From: Thioalkalivibrio nitratireducens
GTDB taxonomy: Bacteria; Pseudomonadota; Gammaproteobacteria; Ectothiorhodospirales; Ectothiorhodospiraceae
Direction: 5' to 3'
Assembly: GCA_011390385.1 (NCBI GenBank)
Contig: JAABSN010000037.1
Location: 1-23,780, forward strand
DNA length: 23,780 nucleotides
This document shows positions 7,669 to 23,129 of this stretch, one piece after another. The position numbers and the translations under genes were made by a program. The stretch's first letter is position 1. Each line of letters begins with the position of its first letter. Below the pieces are notes generated by a model. That model was given only the letters and a program-made list of their open reading frames with translations. It did not search any database and was not told where the DNA came from.

Positions 7669-9048
7669 GTGGAGTCCACTTTCGTCAGTAGTGCCGGGAT
7701 GGGCATACCCTTGATCCCCGTCACCCGCGAGGGGCTGGATACGACGCTGGCAAGGTATCCCGAGCGCTGGCGCAATTGGGTGGAACAGCGCGGGTTCGAG
7801 GCGAAGGCAGGTGGTTACCTGCCGGTCCCTTCGGACAGTGGAATGACCGAGGGAGTTCTGGTTGGCCATGACGTCGAGAAGCCTATCTGGACGCTAGCGA
7901 ACGTGGCACGGCGTCTCGAGCCGGGGGTGTACCGTCTTGAGGCCGATGACCTTGACGGGGACGGCCGCATGCTTGCGATGATCGGGTGGGGACTCGGTGG
8001 CTACCGGTTCGATCGCTACAAGCAGTCGGAGCGGCCATTGCCGAGGCTTCTGTGGCCCGAAGGGGTCGATCGAGGGAGAGTCGAGGCCATCATCAGCGCT
8101 CATTTTCTGGCCAGGGATCTGATCAATACTCCCGCGTCGGACATGATGCCGGGCGATCTGGCCGGAGTTGCCGAGACGCTTGCGGCAAGCTTCGGCGCGC
8201 GGATCGATGTGATCAGTGATGAAGAGACCTTGGCCACAGATTACCCCTGTGTCCACGCGGTCGGCCATGCGAGCGCTTCCGGGTCGCGTGTGATCGAATT
8301 GGCATGGGGCGATCCGGTCAGCCCGCACGTTGTGATCGTGGGCAAGGGGGTCTGCTTCGACTCCGGTGGCCTGAACGTAAAACCGGGCAATAGCATGCGC
8401 CTGATGAAGAAGGATATGGGGGGTGCGGCGATCGCGATGGCCTTGGCCCGTGCGGTCATGGCGCTGAATCTTCCGATCCGGATCACGCTGCTGATCGGGG
8501 CAGTGGAGAATGCGCTCGGCTCTCGTGCATTCCGACCCGGGGACGTCCTCACCGCGCGCAATGGCAAGACCGTGGAGATCGACAACACCGATGCGGAGGG
8601 GCGTCTGGTTCTCGCGGACCTGCTGGTACGTGCGGGCGAAATCGCGCCCGATCTGGTCATTGATTTCGCAACGCTCACCGGCGCCGCACGGGTCGCGGTC
8701 GGGACCGAGGTCGCGGCGTTCTTCAGCACGGATTCAGCCATGGCGGACTCGCTGACGACGCTGGCGACGCGGTGGGATGACCCGGTCTGGCCTCTGCCAT
8801 TGCACCGGGGTTACCGGCACATGTTGAACAGCGATGTTGCTGACATGGTCAACAGCAGTTCAGATGGTTTCGCAGGTGCAATCACTGCTGCATTGTTTCT
8901 CAAGGAATTTATGCTGGAAGATTCACCCTGGTTGCATTTCGACGTAATGGCCTGGAACACTCGATCCCGGCCTGGTCGCCCGAAGGGTGGGGAGGCCATG
9001 GGTCTACGCGCGTCGCTGGACTTGCTCGAGTCCCTGTATGGCCCTTGA
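7669..9048 (+). CDS. Leucyl aminopeptidase family protein (peptidase M17)
   Basis: This is a cytosolic metallo-aminopeptidase that removes N-terminal residues from peptides, probably in peptide turnover. The chosen start is the GTG at 7669, because AAGGAG (7658-7663) sits five bases before it; the product is 459 residues. A TTG 27 bases upstream is in frame but lacks such a site. In this numbering the two-metal site and catalytic residues of the M17 family are present: K226 and D231 in GKGVCFDSGGLNVK, K238, D249 in KKDMGG, then D308, E310 and R312 in the signature NTDAEGRL. DFATLTGAARVAVG follows. The divergent N-terminal third and the overall length fit the shorter PepB-like or 'leucyl aminopeptidase family' branch better than canonical PepA (about 500 residues), so pepA is not assigned. 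It is monocistronic as far as can be seen. Confidence 0.93.
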   Translation: MESTFVSSAGMGIPLIPVTREGLDTTLARYPERWRNWVEQRGFEAKAGGYLPVPSDSGMTEGVLVGHDVEKPIWTLANVARRLEPGVYRLEADDLDGDGRMLAMIGWGLGGYRFDRYKQSERPLPRLLWPEGVDRGRVEAIISAHFLARDLINTPASDMMPGDLAGVAETLAASFGARIDVISDEETLATDYPCVHAVGHASASGSRVIELAWGDPVSPHVVIVGKGVCFDSGGLNVKPGNSMRLMKKDMGGAAIAMALARAVMALNLPIRITLLIGAVENALGSRAFRPGDVLTARNGKTVEIDNTDAEGRLVLADLLVRAGEIAPDLVIDFATLTGAARVAVGTEVAAFFSTDSAMADSLTTLATRWDDPVWPLPLHRGYRHMLNSDVADMVNSSSDGFAGAITAALFLKEFMLEDSPWLHFDVMAWNTRSRPGRPKGGEAMGLRASLDLLESLYGP

Positions 9049-9184
9049 CGTCCAAGCCTTTCCGGGTTTCCGGCACTTCAAGTCCCTCGCTGTTTCTTCG
9101 TCCGGCATGGTTCTCTCACGATCCGGTGCTGTGCCCTCAACCTGCCCGTGATACGAATCGCTCGGGTTTCGGCCTGAAAAAGCG

Positions 9185-9448
9185 TATACTCAGCCGACCT
9201 GTACCGTTTGTGCCAATGTATGGCAGAAAAGACTAACGGTCCGGGTGGAATCCGTTTGATAATAGAGATGAGGCAGCAGTACTGGGCGCTATACCGTTTT
9301 GGCTGACCGGTCCCGGATCGGTCATGCAGTTTCGAATATTTGATCTCCTCTGGCCTTTCGGGGCGTACGAGTTCGTGTCGACCTGTCAGCCCTTCAGTCT
9401 TTCCTCGAGAACGATTTATTGAAAACCCACACAGTAGAGAAAAACGAT
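9185..9448 (+). promoter_or_regulatory. Possible promoter and long 5' leader of the cold-shock gene
   Basis: The stretch 9049-9448 holds no convincing ORF. A -10-like TATACT lies at 9185-9190, with no good -35 at the right distance. If it is used, the cold-shock mRNA would carry a leader of roughly 250 nt. Long structured leaders are known for cspA-type genes, where they control message stability and translation with temperature. I could not identify a match to the E. coli cold box. A six-codon reading frame beginning at the ATG near 9216 lies within the leader. This is inference from position and length, not from a recognised RNA family. Confidence 0.3.
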
Positions 9449-9652
9449 ATGGCTACAGGTACAGTGAAGTGGTTCAGTGACGAAAAAGGCTTTGGTTTCA
9501 TCACGCCTTCCGATGGTTCCAAGGACGTCTTTGTCCACCACAGCGCTATTCAGGGCAGCGGATTCAAGTCGCTTGCCGAAGGTCAGAGCGTGTCGTTCGA
9601 TATCGAACAGGGACCGAAAGGCCCCAGTGCGGCCAACGTAACCGCTCAGTAA
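9449..9652 (+). CDS. Cold-shock domain protein, CspA family
   Basis: This 67-residue single-domain nucleic-acid-binding protein is of the size of E. coli Csps (about 70 residues). It acts as an RNA chaperone that binds single-stranded RNA or DNA. The start is the ATG at 9449, giving [10 protein letters not shown], the usual family N-terminus; an in-frame start ten codons upstream would add residues absent from the family. RNP1 (KGFGFI, 13-18) and RNP2 (VFVHH, 27-31) are intact, as are W8 and F9. No strong Shine-Dalgarno is present; a purine-rich AGAGAAAAA precedes the ATG. The gene stands alone, with a long leader upstream and a strong hairpin 11 bases after the stop. Which Csp paralogue it is (A, C, D, E or other), and whether it is cold-induced or constitutive, cannot be told from sequence. 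Confidence 0.96.
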   Translation: MATGTVKWFSDEKGFGFITPSDGSKDVFVHHSAIQGSGFKSLAEGQSVSFDIEQGPKGPSAANVTAQ

Positions 9653-9662
9653 TACCGAAGTC

Positions 9663-9691
9663 GAGCGAGGGCAGTAACCCTGCCCTCGCTC
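9663..9691 (+). terminator. Strong hairpin downstream of the cold-shock gene
   Basis: A perfect 12-bp stem (9663-9674 paired with 9680-9691, GAGCGAGGGCAG and its complement) encloses a five-base loop TAACC, 11 bases after the stop codon. There is no run of T after it, so it may stabilise the 3' end of the transcript or need a cofactor to terminate. The following stretch to 9995 has only two small inverted repeats (9760-9775 and 9797-9815) and no supported gene. Confidence 0.72.
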
Positions 9692-9796
9692 TATCCCCGC
9701 CCGGGTGTCCCGTTCAGTTGGGCTCCCTCGGGTTGCAGTACTAATCTGAGAAACTGGCACTGCACCTCTGTGCAGAATGCACCCCAAGGGCTCGGA

Positions 9797-9815
9797 ACGC
9801 TGCGTGACGCAGCGT
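9797..9815. repeat. Short perfect inverted repeat between the cold-shock gene and dusA
   Basis: ACGCTGCG and CGCAGCGT are separated by TGA, giving an 8-bp stem. It lies in the 343-bp gap 9653-9995. Its role is unknown: it could be an operator, part of a transcript leader for dusA, or a chance palindrome. Confidence 0.4.
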
Positions 9816-9995
9816 CGATTCGGGTTGTATTGTCCCATCAGGTTGCAATGGCCGATGGTCCCCCCGATCATGATACGAGCGGCTGCCGGTATCTGCCGTT
9901 TACGCAGTTCCGCGTAGTTTCGTAGTGACTTTGACGCGTCGATACCGCGAACCGCGAATTGCGTCTGCTCGACATAATCCAAGGACTCGATAGCT

Positions 9996-10988
9996 TTGTC
10001 TGAAACTCTACCCAATTCGGTCAGCCGCCGATTCTGTGTAGCGCCCATGATGGACTGGACCGATCGCTGGTGCCGACGTTTCCATCGTCTGCTCACTCGC
10101 GAAGCACTCCTTTACACCGAGATGCTGCATGCCAATGCGGTCGTTCACGGAGACCGAGCCCACCTTCTGGGACACGATGCCCAGGAACATCCCGTTGCCG
10201 TCCAACTCGGCGGATCCGAGCCAGCACTGCTAGCGGAAGCGGCTCGGATCAGTGCGGATTTCGGATACGACGAGATCAATCTGAATGTGGGATGTCCGTC
10301 CGAGCGGGTGCAATCGGGGGCCTTTGGAGCCTGTCTGATGGGCTCCCCGGATATTGTTGCGGCATGCGTGGAGGCGATGGCTGGGGCAGTGTCGCTTCCG
10401 ATTACCGTCAAACACCGCATCGGTATCGATGATCAGGACTCCGAGGCTGATCTTCATCGCTTCGTGAGCCAGGTGGCGGATGCAGGCTGCAGGACCTTCA
10501 TCGTCCATGCGCGCAAGGCCTGGCTGAAGGGCCTGAGCCCGGCCGCGAATCGTGAGGTGCCGCCACTGGATTACGAACGGGTCTATCGCCTGAAAGAGGA
10601 GTTTCCGCAGCTGGAAATCATCTTGAATGGCGGTATCGAGGACCCGGAGTGGGGGTTGTCGCATCTGTCCCGGACCGACGGCGTCATGCTTGGGCGCTCA
10701 GCGTATTACCGCCCGTTTGAACTCGCGCAGGTGGACCGGCTTTATTTCGGCGCCCGCCAGGATCGTCAACGTGTCGAGATTGTTGATGATCTGGTCGCGC
10801 TTGCCGAGGAAATGTGCTCCAGGAACGTGCCGATGGTGCGTCTGACGCGGCATATCCTCGGCCTTTTCCATGGTACACCCGGTGCCCGGCATTGGCGCCG
10901 CGTGCTCACGGAGGAGGTGCGGCGCGGTGGTGCCGGGCCGGACATGATCGATTGGGCCGCCGGACCGAGTCTCAGCCGCTCGGCCTGA
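9996..10988 (+). CDS. dusA: tRNA-dihydrouridine synthase, DusA type
   Basis: This 330-residue FMN enzyme reduces specific uridines in the tRNA D-loop to dihydrouridine with NADPH (DusA modifies positions 20/20a in E. coli). The N-terminal TIM barrel begins at CVAPMMDWTDR (14-24). The catalytic cysteine C100 is in NVGCPSERVQSGAFGACLM. Further on are VKHRIGID, HARKAWLKGLSPAANRE, ILNGGIEDPE and DGVMLGRSAYYRPF, followed by the C-terminal helical domain that binds tRNA. The HARKAWLKGLSP and LAQVDRLYFG stretches favour DusA over DusB or DusC. The start is the TTG at 9996, with AAGGA at 9981-9985; an internal ATG would remove the conserved APMMDWTD block. It is convergent with gltD, with a repeat element between them. 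Confidence 0.95.
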   Translation: MSETLPNSVSRRFCVAPMMDWTDRWCRRFHRLLTREALLYTEMLHANAVVHGDRAHLLGHDAQEHPVAVQLGGSEPALLAEAARISADFGYDEINLNVGCPSERVQSGAFGACLMGSPDIVAACVEAMAGAVSLPITVKHRIGIDDQDSEADLHRFVSQVADAGCRTFIVHARKAWLKGLSPAANREVPPLDYERVYRLKEEFPQLEIILNGGIEDPEWGLSHLSRTDGVMLGRSAYYRPFELAQVDRLYFGARQDRQRVEIVDDLVALAEEMCSRNVPMVRLTRHILGLFHGTPGARHWRRVLTEEVRRGGAGPDMIDWAAGPSLSRSA

Positions 10989-11206
10989 TCCGTATCCAAG
11001 CCAGGGGACACGCTTGCCGGCGGTGGTCGGGTAGCAGGCGAGCCCTCTCGCCGATCTGGCGCCGGCAGACCACCCACGTTCGCGGTTCCGGCCAGCGCCG
11101 TATCGGCCAGGGGCTGGCGTCCTACAAGGTGTGTGGTTCGGACTGACTGCGCCTTTCACGCTGACTGTCATGGCCATGCCTGCCACCCCGAACCATGACC
11201 GGTGCA

Positions 11207-11332
11207 GGCGTAGGGTGCCAATGAGCGCAGCGAATTGCGCCGTTCGGGGCCCGGAAGGCTGGAGCCAGGGCTGGCGTGATAGCGGTGCGGTTCGGCTGCG
11301 CCTCACGGCACCCTACGCAGGTTCGTTTACGC
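11207..11332 (-). repeat. MITE-like inverted-repeat element, copy A
   Basis: The core 11208-11318 is bounded by perfect 12-bp terminal inverted repeats, GCGTAGGGTGCC and GGCACCCTACGC. The next ~24 bases inside each end are also imperfectly complementary, so the whole unit can fold into a long hairpin. Its reverse complement matches a second copy at 17988-18113 at about 85% by eye over roughly 125 columns. The similarity runs 14 bases past the inverted repeat to the gltD stop codon. No transposase is encoded. It occupies the right part of the 343-bp gap between convergent dusA and gltD and could act as a bidirectional terminator. The left part of that gap (10989-11206) shows no supported gene. 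Confidence 0.8.
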
Positions 11333-12790
11333 TATCGGGGCAGGTCCGAGGCTCCCATCAGCCATTCGTCGACAGCGCGGGCGCACTGCCGGCCCTCACG
11401 GATCGCCCAGACGACGAGGGACTGGCCTCGCCGCATGTCGCCCGCTGCGAACACGCCATCGACACTGGTGTGGTAGGCGTTCGCGCCCTCTGTGTTTCCC
11501 TTGATGTTGCCGCGTGGATCGAGCTCCAGGTTGGCCGTCCCCTGCAGTTCAGCGACCATGCCCTCGTGCACTGGATGCACGAACCCCATGGCCAGGAGGA
11601 CCAGATCCGCCTTCATTTCGCCTTCGCTATCGGGCACCTCGGACATCTGCCAGCGGCCTTGCTCGTCGCGGTCCCAGCGTACGAGCGCGTAGCGTAGTGC
11701 GCGCACGTTCCCGTGGCCATCATCTACAAAGCCCTTGGTCGCAACGTTCCACATCCGCTGGCAGCCTTCCTCCTGCGAACTCGAGGTGCGCAGACGGTTT
11801 GGCCACTCGGGCCAGGTCAGACCCTTGTCTTCTCTTGCCGGAGGTTTGTCGAGTATCTCGATCTGGGTGACCGAGCGGGCACCATGGCGGTTGGAAGTGC
11901 CGATGCAATCGGAACCCGTGTCACCACCGCCAATGACCACAACGTGCTTGTTGCCGGCACTGATGAACTCATCATCGGGCACGAACAAACCCTGCACCCG
12001 CTTGCTATTGCGTGTCAGGAAGTCCATCGCGAAATGAACGCCGTTGAGTTCCCGCCCGGGGACGGATAGGTCCCGCGGTGTTTCGGAGCCACCGGCAAGG
12101 ATCACGGCGTCGTACTCTTCCTGCAACCGGGATACGGGGATGTCCGCGCCGATGTGGGAGTTGGTATGGAACTCCACGCCTTCGGTGCGCATCTGCGCCA
12201 TACGCCGGTCGATCAGATGCTTGCTGAGCTTGAAGTCCGGGATGCCATAACGGAGCAGGCCGCCGATTCGGTTGGCCTTCTCGAAGATGGCCACTTGATG
12301 CCCGACACGGGCGAGTTGCTGCGCGCAGGCCAGGCCGGCTGGGCCGGAACCGACGATGGCGATCTTCTTGCCTGTGCGTCGCTGCGCAACCTGGGGTTTG
12401 ATCCAGTTTTCGGCCCAGGCCTTGTCGACGATGGCGCACTCAATGGTCTTGATCGTGACCGGCACGTCGTCGAGATTGAGGGTGCAGGCGGCCTCGCAGG
12501 GTGCCGGACAGATCCGCCCGGTAAACTCGGGGAAGTTGTTCGTCGAGTGCAGCGTCTCGATCGCATGCAGCCAGTCGCCTCGATACACCAGATCGTTCCA
12601 GTCGGGAATCAGATTGTCGACCGGACAGCCCGTGTGGCAGTAGGGGATTCCGCAGTCCATGCAGCGCGCCCCCTGTTCCCGAACCTCTTCGTCCGGCATC
12701 GGGATCACGAACTCCCTGTAGTGCACGACGCGGTCGGATGCGGGCTCATAACGCCGATCGCGGCGCTCGTATTCGATGAATCCAGTTGGC

Positions 12791-12798
<8 letters not shown>
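11332..12798 (-). CDS. gltD: Glutamate synthase, small (beta) subunit
   Basis: This 488-residue FAD- and Fe-S-containing subunit passes electrons from NADPH to GltB for making glutamate from glutamine and 2-oxoglutarate. N-terminal cysteines that help bind the 4Fe-4S clusters are visible: C46, C49, C54 and C58 ([14 protein letters not shown]), then C97, C101 and C105 (CPAPCEAAC). Two dinucleotide-binding loops follow: GSGPAG (150-155) for FAD and GGGDTG (near 290) for NADPH. A C-terminal FAD motif is seen at [18 protein letters not shown]. Length is normal for the family. The start ATG (12796-12798) overlaps the end of gltB by eight bases, so the two are almost certainly co-translated. Related small subunits act in other oxidoreductases, but adjacency to gltB settles the role. 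The stop codon abuts repeat copy A. Confidence 0.97.
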
Positions 12799-17464
<4,666 letters not shown>

Positions 17465-17848
17465 CGTTGGACCTCGTTGGTAGCTGTTTATACGGGACGT
17501 ACCGGAAGCTGCCGGTCCGGCCGCCGTTGATCCCGTGTAGCCACTTGCCGATGCGCTGGTCCGGGATACCGGCGCTTCGCTTGCGGCACCGCGAGCTTAT
17601 TCAAGAGGCAGCAATCGTGCCATTTCTTGGATGGGCCATGGGGCGAAACCAGGGCCCGCGCACACCTGGGCCGCATTGATCTGGTGCGGGCGGACCGATG
17701 ACGTGCACCGGTTTGGCCCACTCGCCCGACCCTGGTCGATCGAAGGGCCAGCCAGCACAGGGCAAACGGCTCTGTGGCGAACCCGCAAAATTACCGCGCA
17801 TGCGTTAGCTGGTCAAGACAGAATCGTTCGGCGATCGATCCGTCAGCG

Positions 17849-17947
17849 CGAAAACACAGCCACGGAAGGACCCGGAAAACACGGAAAACGAATCGCATCA
17901 AGCCTTTTCCGTGTCTGTCTGTGTCTTGCCGTCCTTCCTTGGGTTCG
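17849..17947. repeat. Imperfect inverted-repeat element upstream of gltB
   Basis: Two arms face each other around a 16-base centre. ACACGGAAAA (17879-17888) pairs with TTTTCCGTGT (17905-17914), GGAAGGAC (17864-17871) with GTCCTTCC (17931-17938), and GCGAA at the outer left with TTCGC at the outer right. The spacing between paired blocks differs on the two sides, so the structure is imperfect. It resembles the purine-rich 'ACACGGAAAA'-type intergenic repeats seen in many proteobacterial genomes, but only one copy lies in this window. The rest of the 694-bp stretch 17465-18158 contains repeat copy B and no supported gene or RNA gene. Confidence 0.55.
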
Positions 17948-17987
17948 CCTTTTCATCCTGGAGGGTCGTCGCTGGCCATGATCATTG

Positions 17988-18113
17988 GCGTGAACGAACC
18001 CGCGTAGGGTGCCGTGAGGCGCAGCCGAACCGCAGCGACACCACGCTGGCCCTGGTCTCCAGGCTCCCGGGCCTCGAGCGGTGCAATTCGCTGCGTTCAT
18101 TGGCGCCCTGCGG
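17988..18113 (+). repeat. MITE-like inverted-repeat element, copy B
   Basis: This copy matches the reverse complement of copy A (11207-11332). Its left end reads GCGTGAACGAACC, then the inverted-repeat end GCGTAGGGTGCC (18002-18013). Its right end, GGCGCCCTGCGG (18102-18113), has three changes relative to the perfect terminal repeat, so this copy looks more decayed. The first ~47 bases differ from copy A at only two positions by eye; the rest diverges more. It sits downstream of roxA, 45 bp beyond its stop codon, and far upstream of gltB. Confidence 0.8.
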
Positions 18114-18158
18114 CTTTCGCGTTCAGGGGTGTCCGTTACCATTGAACGACGTCACTGT

Positions 18159-19301
18159 TCAGACATCCGGCTCGATCCAGCCGTCGGTCAGAAGTTCTTC
18201 GAGCACCTCTATCAGGCCCGGCAGCCGAAGGCTCCAGTCCGCGGGGATGATCGTTGGCAGCGTACAGAAATTCTCGGCATCGGCTCTGCTCAGGCCGCAG
18301 GCGAAGATTGAATGACCGGCAAGAAACACCGTCTTGCCACGTTCTTCAGCGCTCCAGAACCGACGCAGCACAGGATCGAATCGATAGGGCCGCGTGGCTT
18401 CCAGGCGGATCGGAGCGTCGTCCATCCCATTTTCTCGCTCCGGCGCGTGCGTCAGGAACTCGCCAAGGAAGCGGTTGAGCTCACCTTTGCTCGTCCCGAG
18501 CCGGGTCAGCAGGCCCTGGCGCAGCGCCGCGAGATCCTCACTCCCCAGTTCATGCGCTCTTCGAACCGGGCGGCGGCCGGGGTCCGCGAAGAGTTCGGGG
18601 CCGGTCACTGCGAGGCGGCTTTCCAGCAGGCCGGCGAGCAGATCCCGCCAGACCGGCGCGCGGAAGCCGATCGACCAGGTCATGCAGCCGTCATCGAGCG
18701 CCATCCCCAGATGGGGGATCCCGGGAGGGAGGTACAGCATGTCGCCGGGGTTCAGTATCCACTCCGAAGTCGGCGCGAAGCTGCGCAGGATGGCAAGGGG
18801 CAACGCGGGAAGGCAGATCGGCGATTTCGGTGGTGGTTCCTGAATCTCCCAGCGCCGGGACCCCTGAGCCTGAAACAGAAAAACGTCATAGGCATCGATA
18901 TGGGGGCCCACCGACCCCTCGCGTGCCGCATAGGAGACCATCAGGTCGTCGCGACGCCAGCGCGGGATGAAATCGAACCGTTCCAGCCACCTTGGGCCAT
19001 CCTCCCAATACTGCTCCACCTCGGAAACGAGAAGTGTCCAGGCGGATTCCGGCAACTGACCGAACCGCTCCGGGGCGAAGGGGCCGTATTCGACGTTCCA
19101 GTCCCGGCGATCCGGGTGGCCGAGAACGAGACGTGAGCGGACTTCGGGGTCGCAGGCCAGGCCCGCCAGTTCATCGGCGGGGATGGGATTGACGAAGTCG
19201 GGTACAGCCCCGCGTACCACCAGTGGCCGCTGCTGCCAATAGTCGCGCAGAAACTCGGCCGTGGTCAGGCCCCCGAGCAGCGAGTCCGCGGATTTCGGCA
19301 C
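18159..19301 (-). CDS. roxA: Ribosomal protein L16 arginine hydroxylase, RoxA/YcfD family (JmjC/cupin oxygenase)
   Basis: This 380-residue Fe(II)/2-oxoglutarate oxygenase is related to E. coli RoxA, which hydroxylates an arginine of 50S protein L16. The JmjC fold spans about 90-225. Its iron ligands are H134 and D136 (GPHIDAYDVF) and H197 (PPGIPHLGM). The N-terminal stretch YWQQRPLVVRGAV is typical of the family. The C-terminal region (about 270-380) corresponds to the dimerisation and winged-helix parts of RoxA. The start is the GTG at 19299-19301; no Shine-Dalgarno is evident and no in-frame start exists between it and the purB stop. That stop codon lies in the same reading frame only nine bases upstream, so translation probably depends on ribosomes finishing purB. 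The L16 substrate is inferred from family. Confidence 0.93.
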   Translation of the reverse strand: MPKSADSLLGGLTTAEFLRDYWQQRPLVVRGAVPDFVNPIPADELAGLACDPEVRSRLVLGHPDRRDWNVEYGPFAPERFGQLPESAWTLLVSEVEQYWEDGPRWLERFDFIPRWRRDDLMVSYAAREGSVGPHIDAYDVFLFQAQGSRRWEIQEPPPKSPICLPALPLAILRSFAPTSEWILNPGDMLYLPPGIPHLGMALDDGCMTWSIGFRAPVWRDLLAGLLESRLAVTGPELFADPGRRPVRRAHELGSEDLAALRQGLLTRLGTSKGELNRFLGEFLTHAPERENGMDDAPIRLEATRPYRFDPVLRRFWSAEERGKTVFLAGHSIFACGLSRADAENFCTLPTIIPADWSLRLPGLIEVLEELLTDGWIEPDV

Positions 19302-19310
19302 CGGGGGCGA

Positions 19311-22136
<2,826 letters not shown>

Positions 22137-22275
22137 TGATCGCCGCCAGCGTTTCCTCACGATTTCCCTCTCCCACGGCGCGGAAGGGGAAATCGAGCCC
22201 GCATCCCGGGCATCGAGACGCTGGCCGAAAACTAGCGAAAACGGTTATTGATGTATCTGTAAAACAATGAGATAA

Positions 22276-22695
22276 ATGAGAAAAATCATGTCATTTATTC
22301 GTCTTGTGGCGCCGCTCTTCGGACTGGCAATGCTGGCCGTGCTGCTTGCCGGTTGTTCGGGGCTGAAAGACAAGGAGTCGAGCCTCGACCGGACGCTGAA
22401 CGCATACGGTAGTGCAGTGCGGTGGGGGGATCTTTCCAGCACCTACGACTTTCTGGAGCCGGCGCTTGCTGGCCAGTCGGAACCACCCGGTGATCTCGAC
22501 AATATCAGGGTGATTCAATACGAGGTCCTGAAACGTCCTGTGACGGACGGTGACCGGGCAACACTGCAGGCCAGAATCAGCTACGTGCACCGGGATCGAC
22601 AGGTGGTACGGACCATCGACGATCGACAGGAATGGCGCCACGATTCCGAGTATGGCTGGCGGCGTAGCAATCCGATTCCGAGAATGCCACCGTAG
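22276..22695 (+). CDS. Small putative lipoprotein of unknown function
   Basis: This 139-residue product has a clear lipoprotein signal: basic start MRK, hydrophobic core to about residue 23, and lipobox LAGC with C27 the expected acylated residue. S28 at +2 suggests sorting to the outer membrane by the Lol system. The mature part (about 113 residues) looks like a small mixed alpha/beta domain. A helical start (DRTLNAYGSAVRWGDLSSTY) is followed by strand-like IRVIQYEVLKRPV and ATLQARISYVHRD segments and a WRHDSEYGWRRS tail. That arrangement recalls NTF2-like or cystatin-like folds, but I do not recognise a named family. The ATG at 22276 is used; an ATG four codons later is equally possible. 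The upstream sequence is AT-rich and lacks a strong Shine-Dalgarno. It converges on the MazG-like gene. Confidence 0.82.
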   Translation: MRKIMSFIRLVAPLFGLAMLAVLLAGCSGLKDKESSLDRTLNAYGSAVRWGDLSSTYDFLEPALAGQSEPPGDLDNIRVIQYEVLKRPVTDGDRATLQARISYVHRDRQVVRTIDDRQEWRHDSEYGWRRSNPIPRMPP

Positions 22696-22718
22696 CGATG
22701 AAATCCGCGTTCGTTGGA

Positions 22719-22732
22719 TCGTCGAGCGACGA
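22719..22732. terminator. Weak hairpin between convergent genes
   Basis: TCGTC (22719-22723) and GACGA (22728-22732) can pair around GAGC in the 48-bp gap between the convergent lipoprotein and MazG-like genes. Being symmetrical, it could serve both strands, but the stem is short and there is no T-run. Confidence 0.25.
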
Positions 22733-22743
22733 AGGATGCGCGA

Positions 22744-23109
22744 TCATTCCGGTGTCGGGTATTCCGTGTATTTGCGCGAGCTGCCGAACACCTGTTCTGC
22801 CGGGTATTTCCTTTCGTTCTCAAGCACCTTCCGCTCGACCGCGTCGCCAATGCTGACTCCAAGCCGGTCGGACAGTCGGGCCAGATAGATCTGGATATCG
22901 GCGATCTCCAAAGCGACTTTCTCCAGCGTGCGCGAATCCAGATTGTCGCTCTGGGATTCGCTGAGCCATTGAAAATGTTCGATCAGTTCGCCCATTTCGC
23001 CTGCCAGCGCCATGACCAGATTCTTCGGGGCATGGAACTGTTCCCAATCCCGGCGGATGGCGAAATCGCGCATACGCGCTTTCAGGTCTTCCAGTTCTGG
23101 CCATTCCAT
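22744..23109 (-). CDS. MazG-like nucleotide pyrophosphohydrolase (dCTPase/RS21-C6 type)
   Basis: This 121-residue single-domain all-alpha NTP pyrophosphatase probably cleaves (d)NTPs to monophosphate and pyrophosphate in nucleotide-pool cleaning. The magnesium-binding pattern ExxE then ExxD is present: E38 and E41 in GEMGELIEHFQW, E68 and D71 in EIADIQIYLARL. KVLENERKYP near the C-terminus is characteristic of the short MazG-like branch that includes eukaryotic dCTP pyrophosphatase 1. It has one MazG domain, so it is not full-length MazG (about 260 residues). The start is the ATG at 23107-23109; the open frame continues upstream but would overlap the preceding gene with poor-looking sequence. 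It lies 20 bp downstream of the TrpD2-like gene on the same strand, probably one operon. The true substrate is unknown. Confidence 0.88.
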   Translation of the reverse strand: MEWPELEDLKARMRDFAIRRDWEQFHAPKNLVMALAGEMGELIEHFQWLSESQSDNLDSRTLEKVALEIADIQIYLARLSDRLGVSIGDAVERKVLENERKYPAEQVFGSSRKYTEYPTPE

Positions 23110-23129
23110 CGTTGGTTTTGCTGCCGGGA

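Noticed and set aside
7690..8999. Antisense open frames over the M17 aminopeptidase gene
   Set aside because: The plus-strand frame contains the complete M17 metal-site pattern, so the minus-strand frames are shadows.
9416..10096. 226-codon minus-strand open frame across the cold-shock gene and the dusA start
   Set aside because: It overlaps two secure plus-strand genes. Only its middle part looks protein-like, and it has no proper boundaries.
17553..17575. Stem of GCGCTGGT with ACCGGCGC upstream of gltB as a possible operator or attenuator
   Set aside because: It has one mismatch, no associated T-run and no link to a known regulator; GC-rich DNA gives such stems often.
17465..18158. Search of the gene-free stretch for tRNA or CRISPR-like repeats
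   Set aside because: No T-loop-like GTTCGAATC pattern and no regularly spaced direct repeats were found; the structure there is explained by two inverted-repeat elements.
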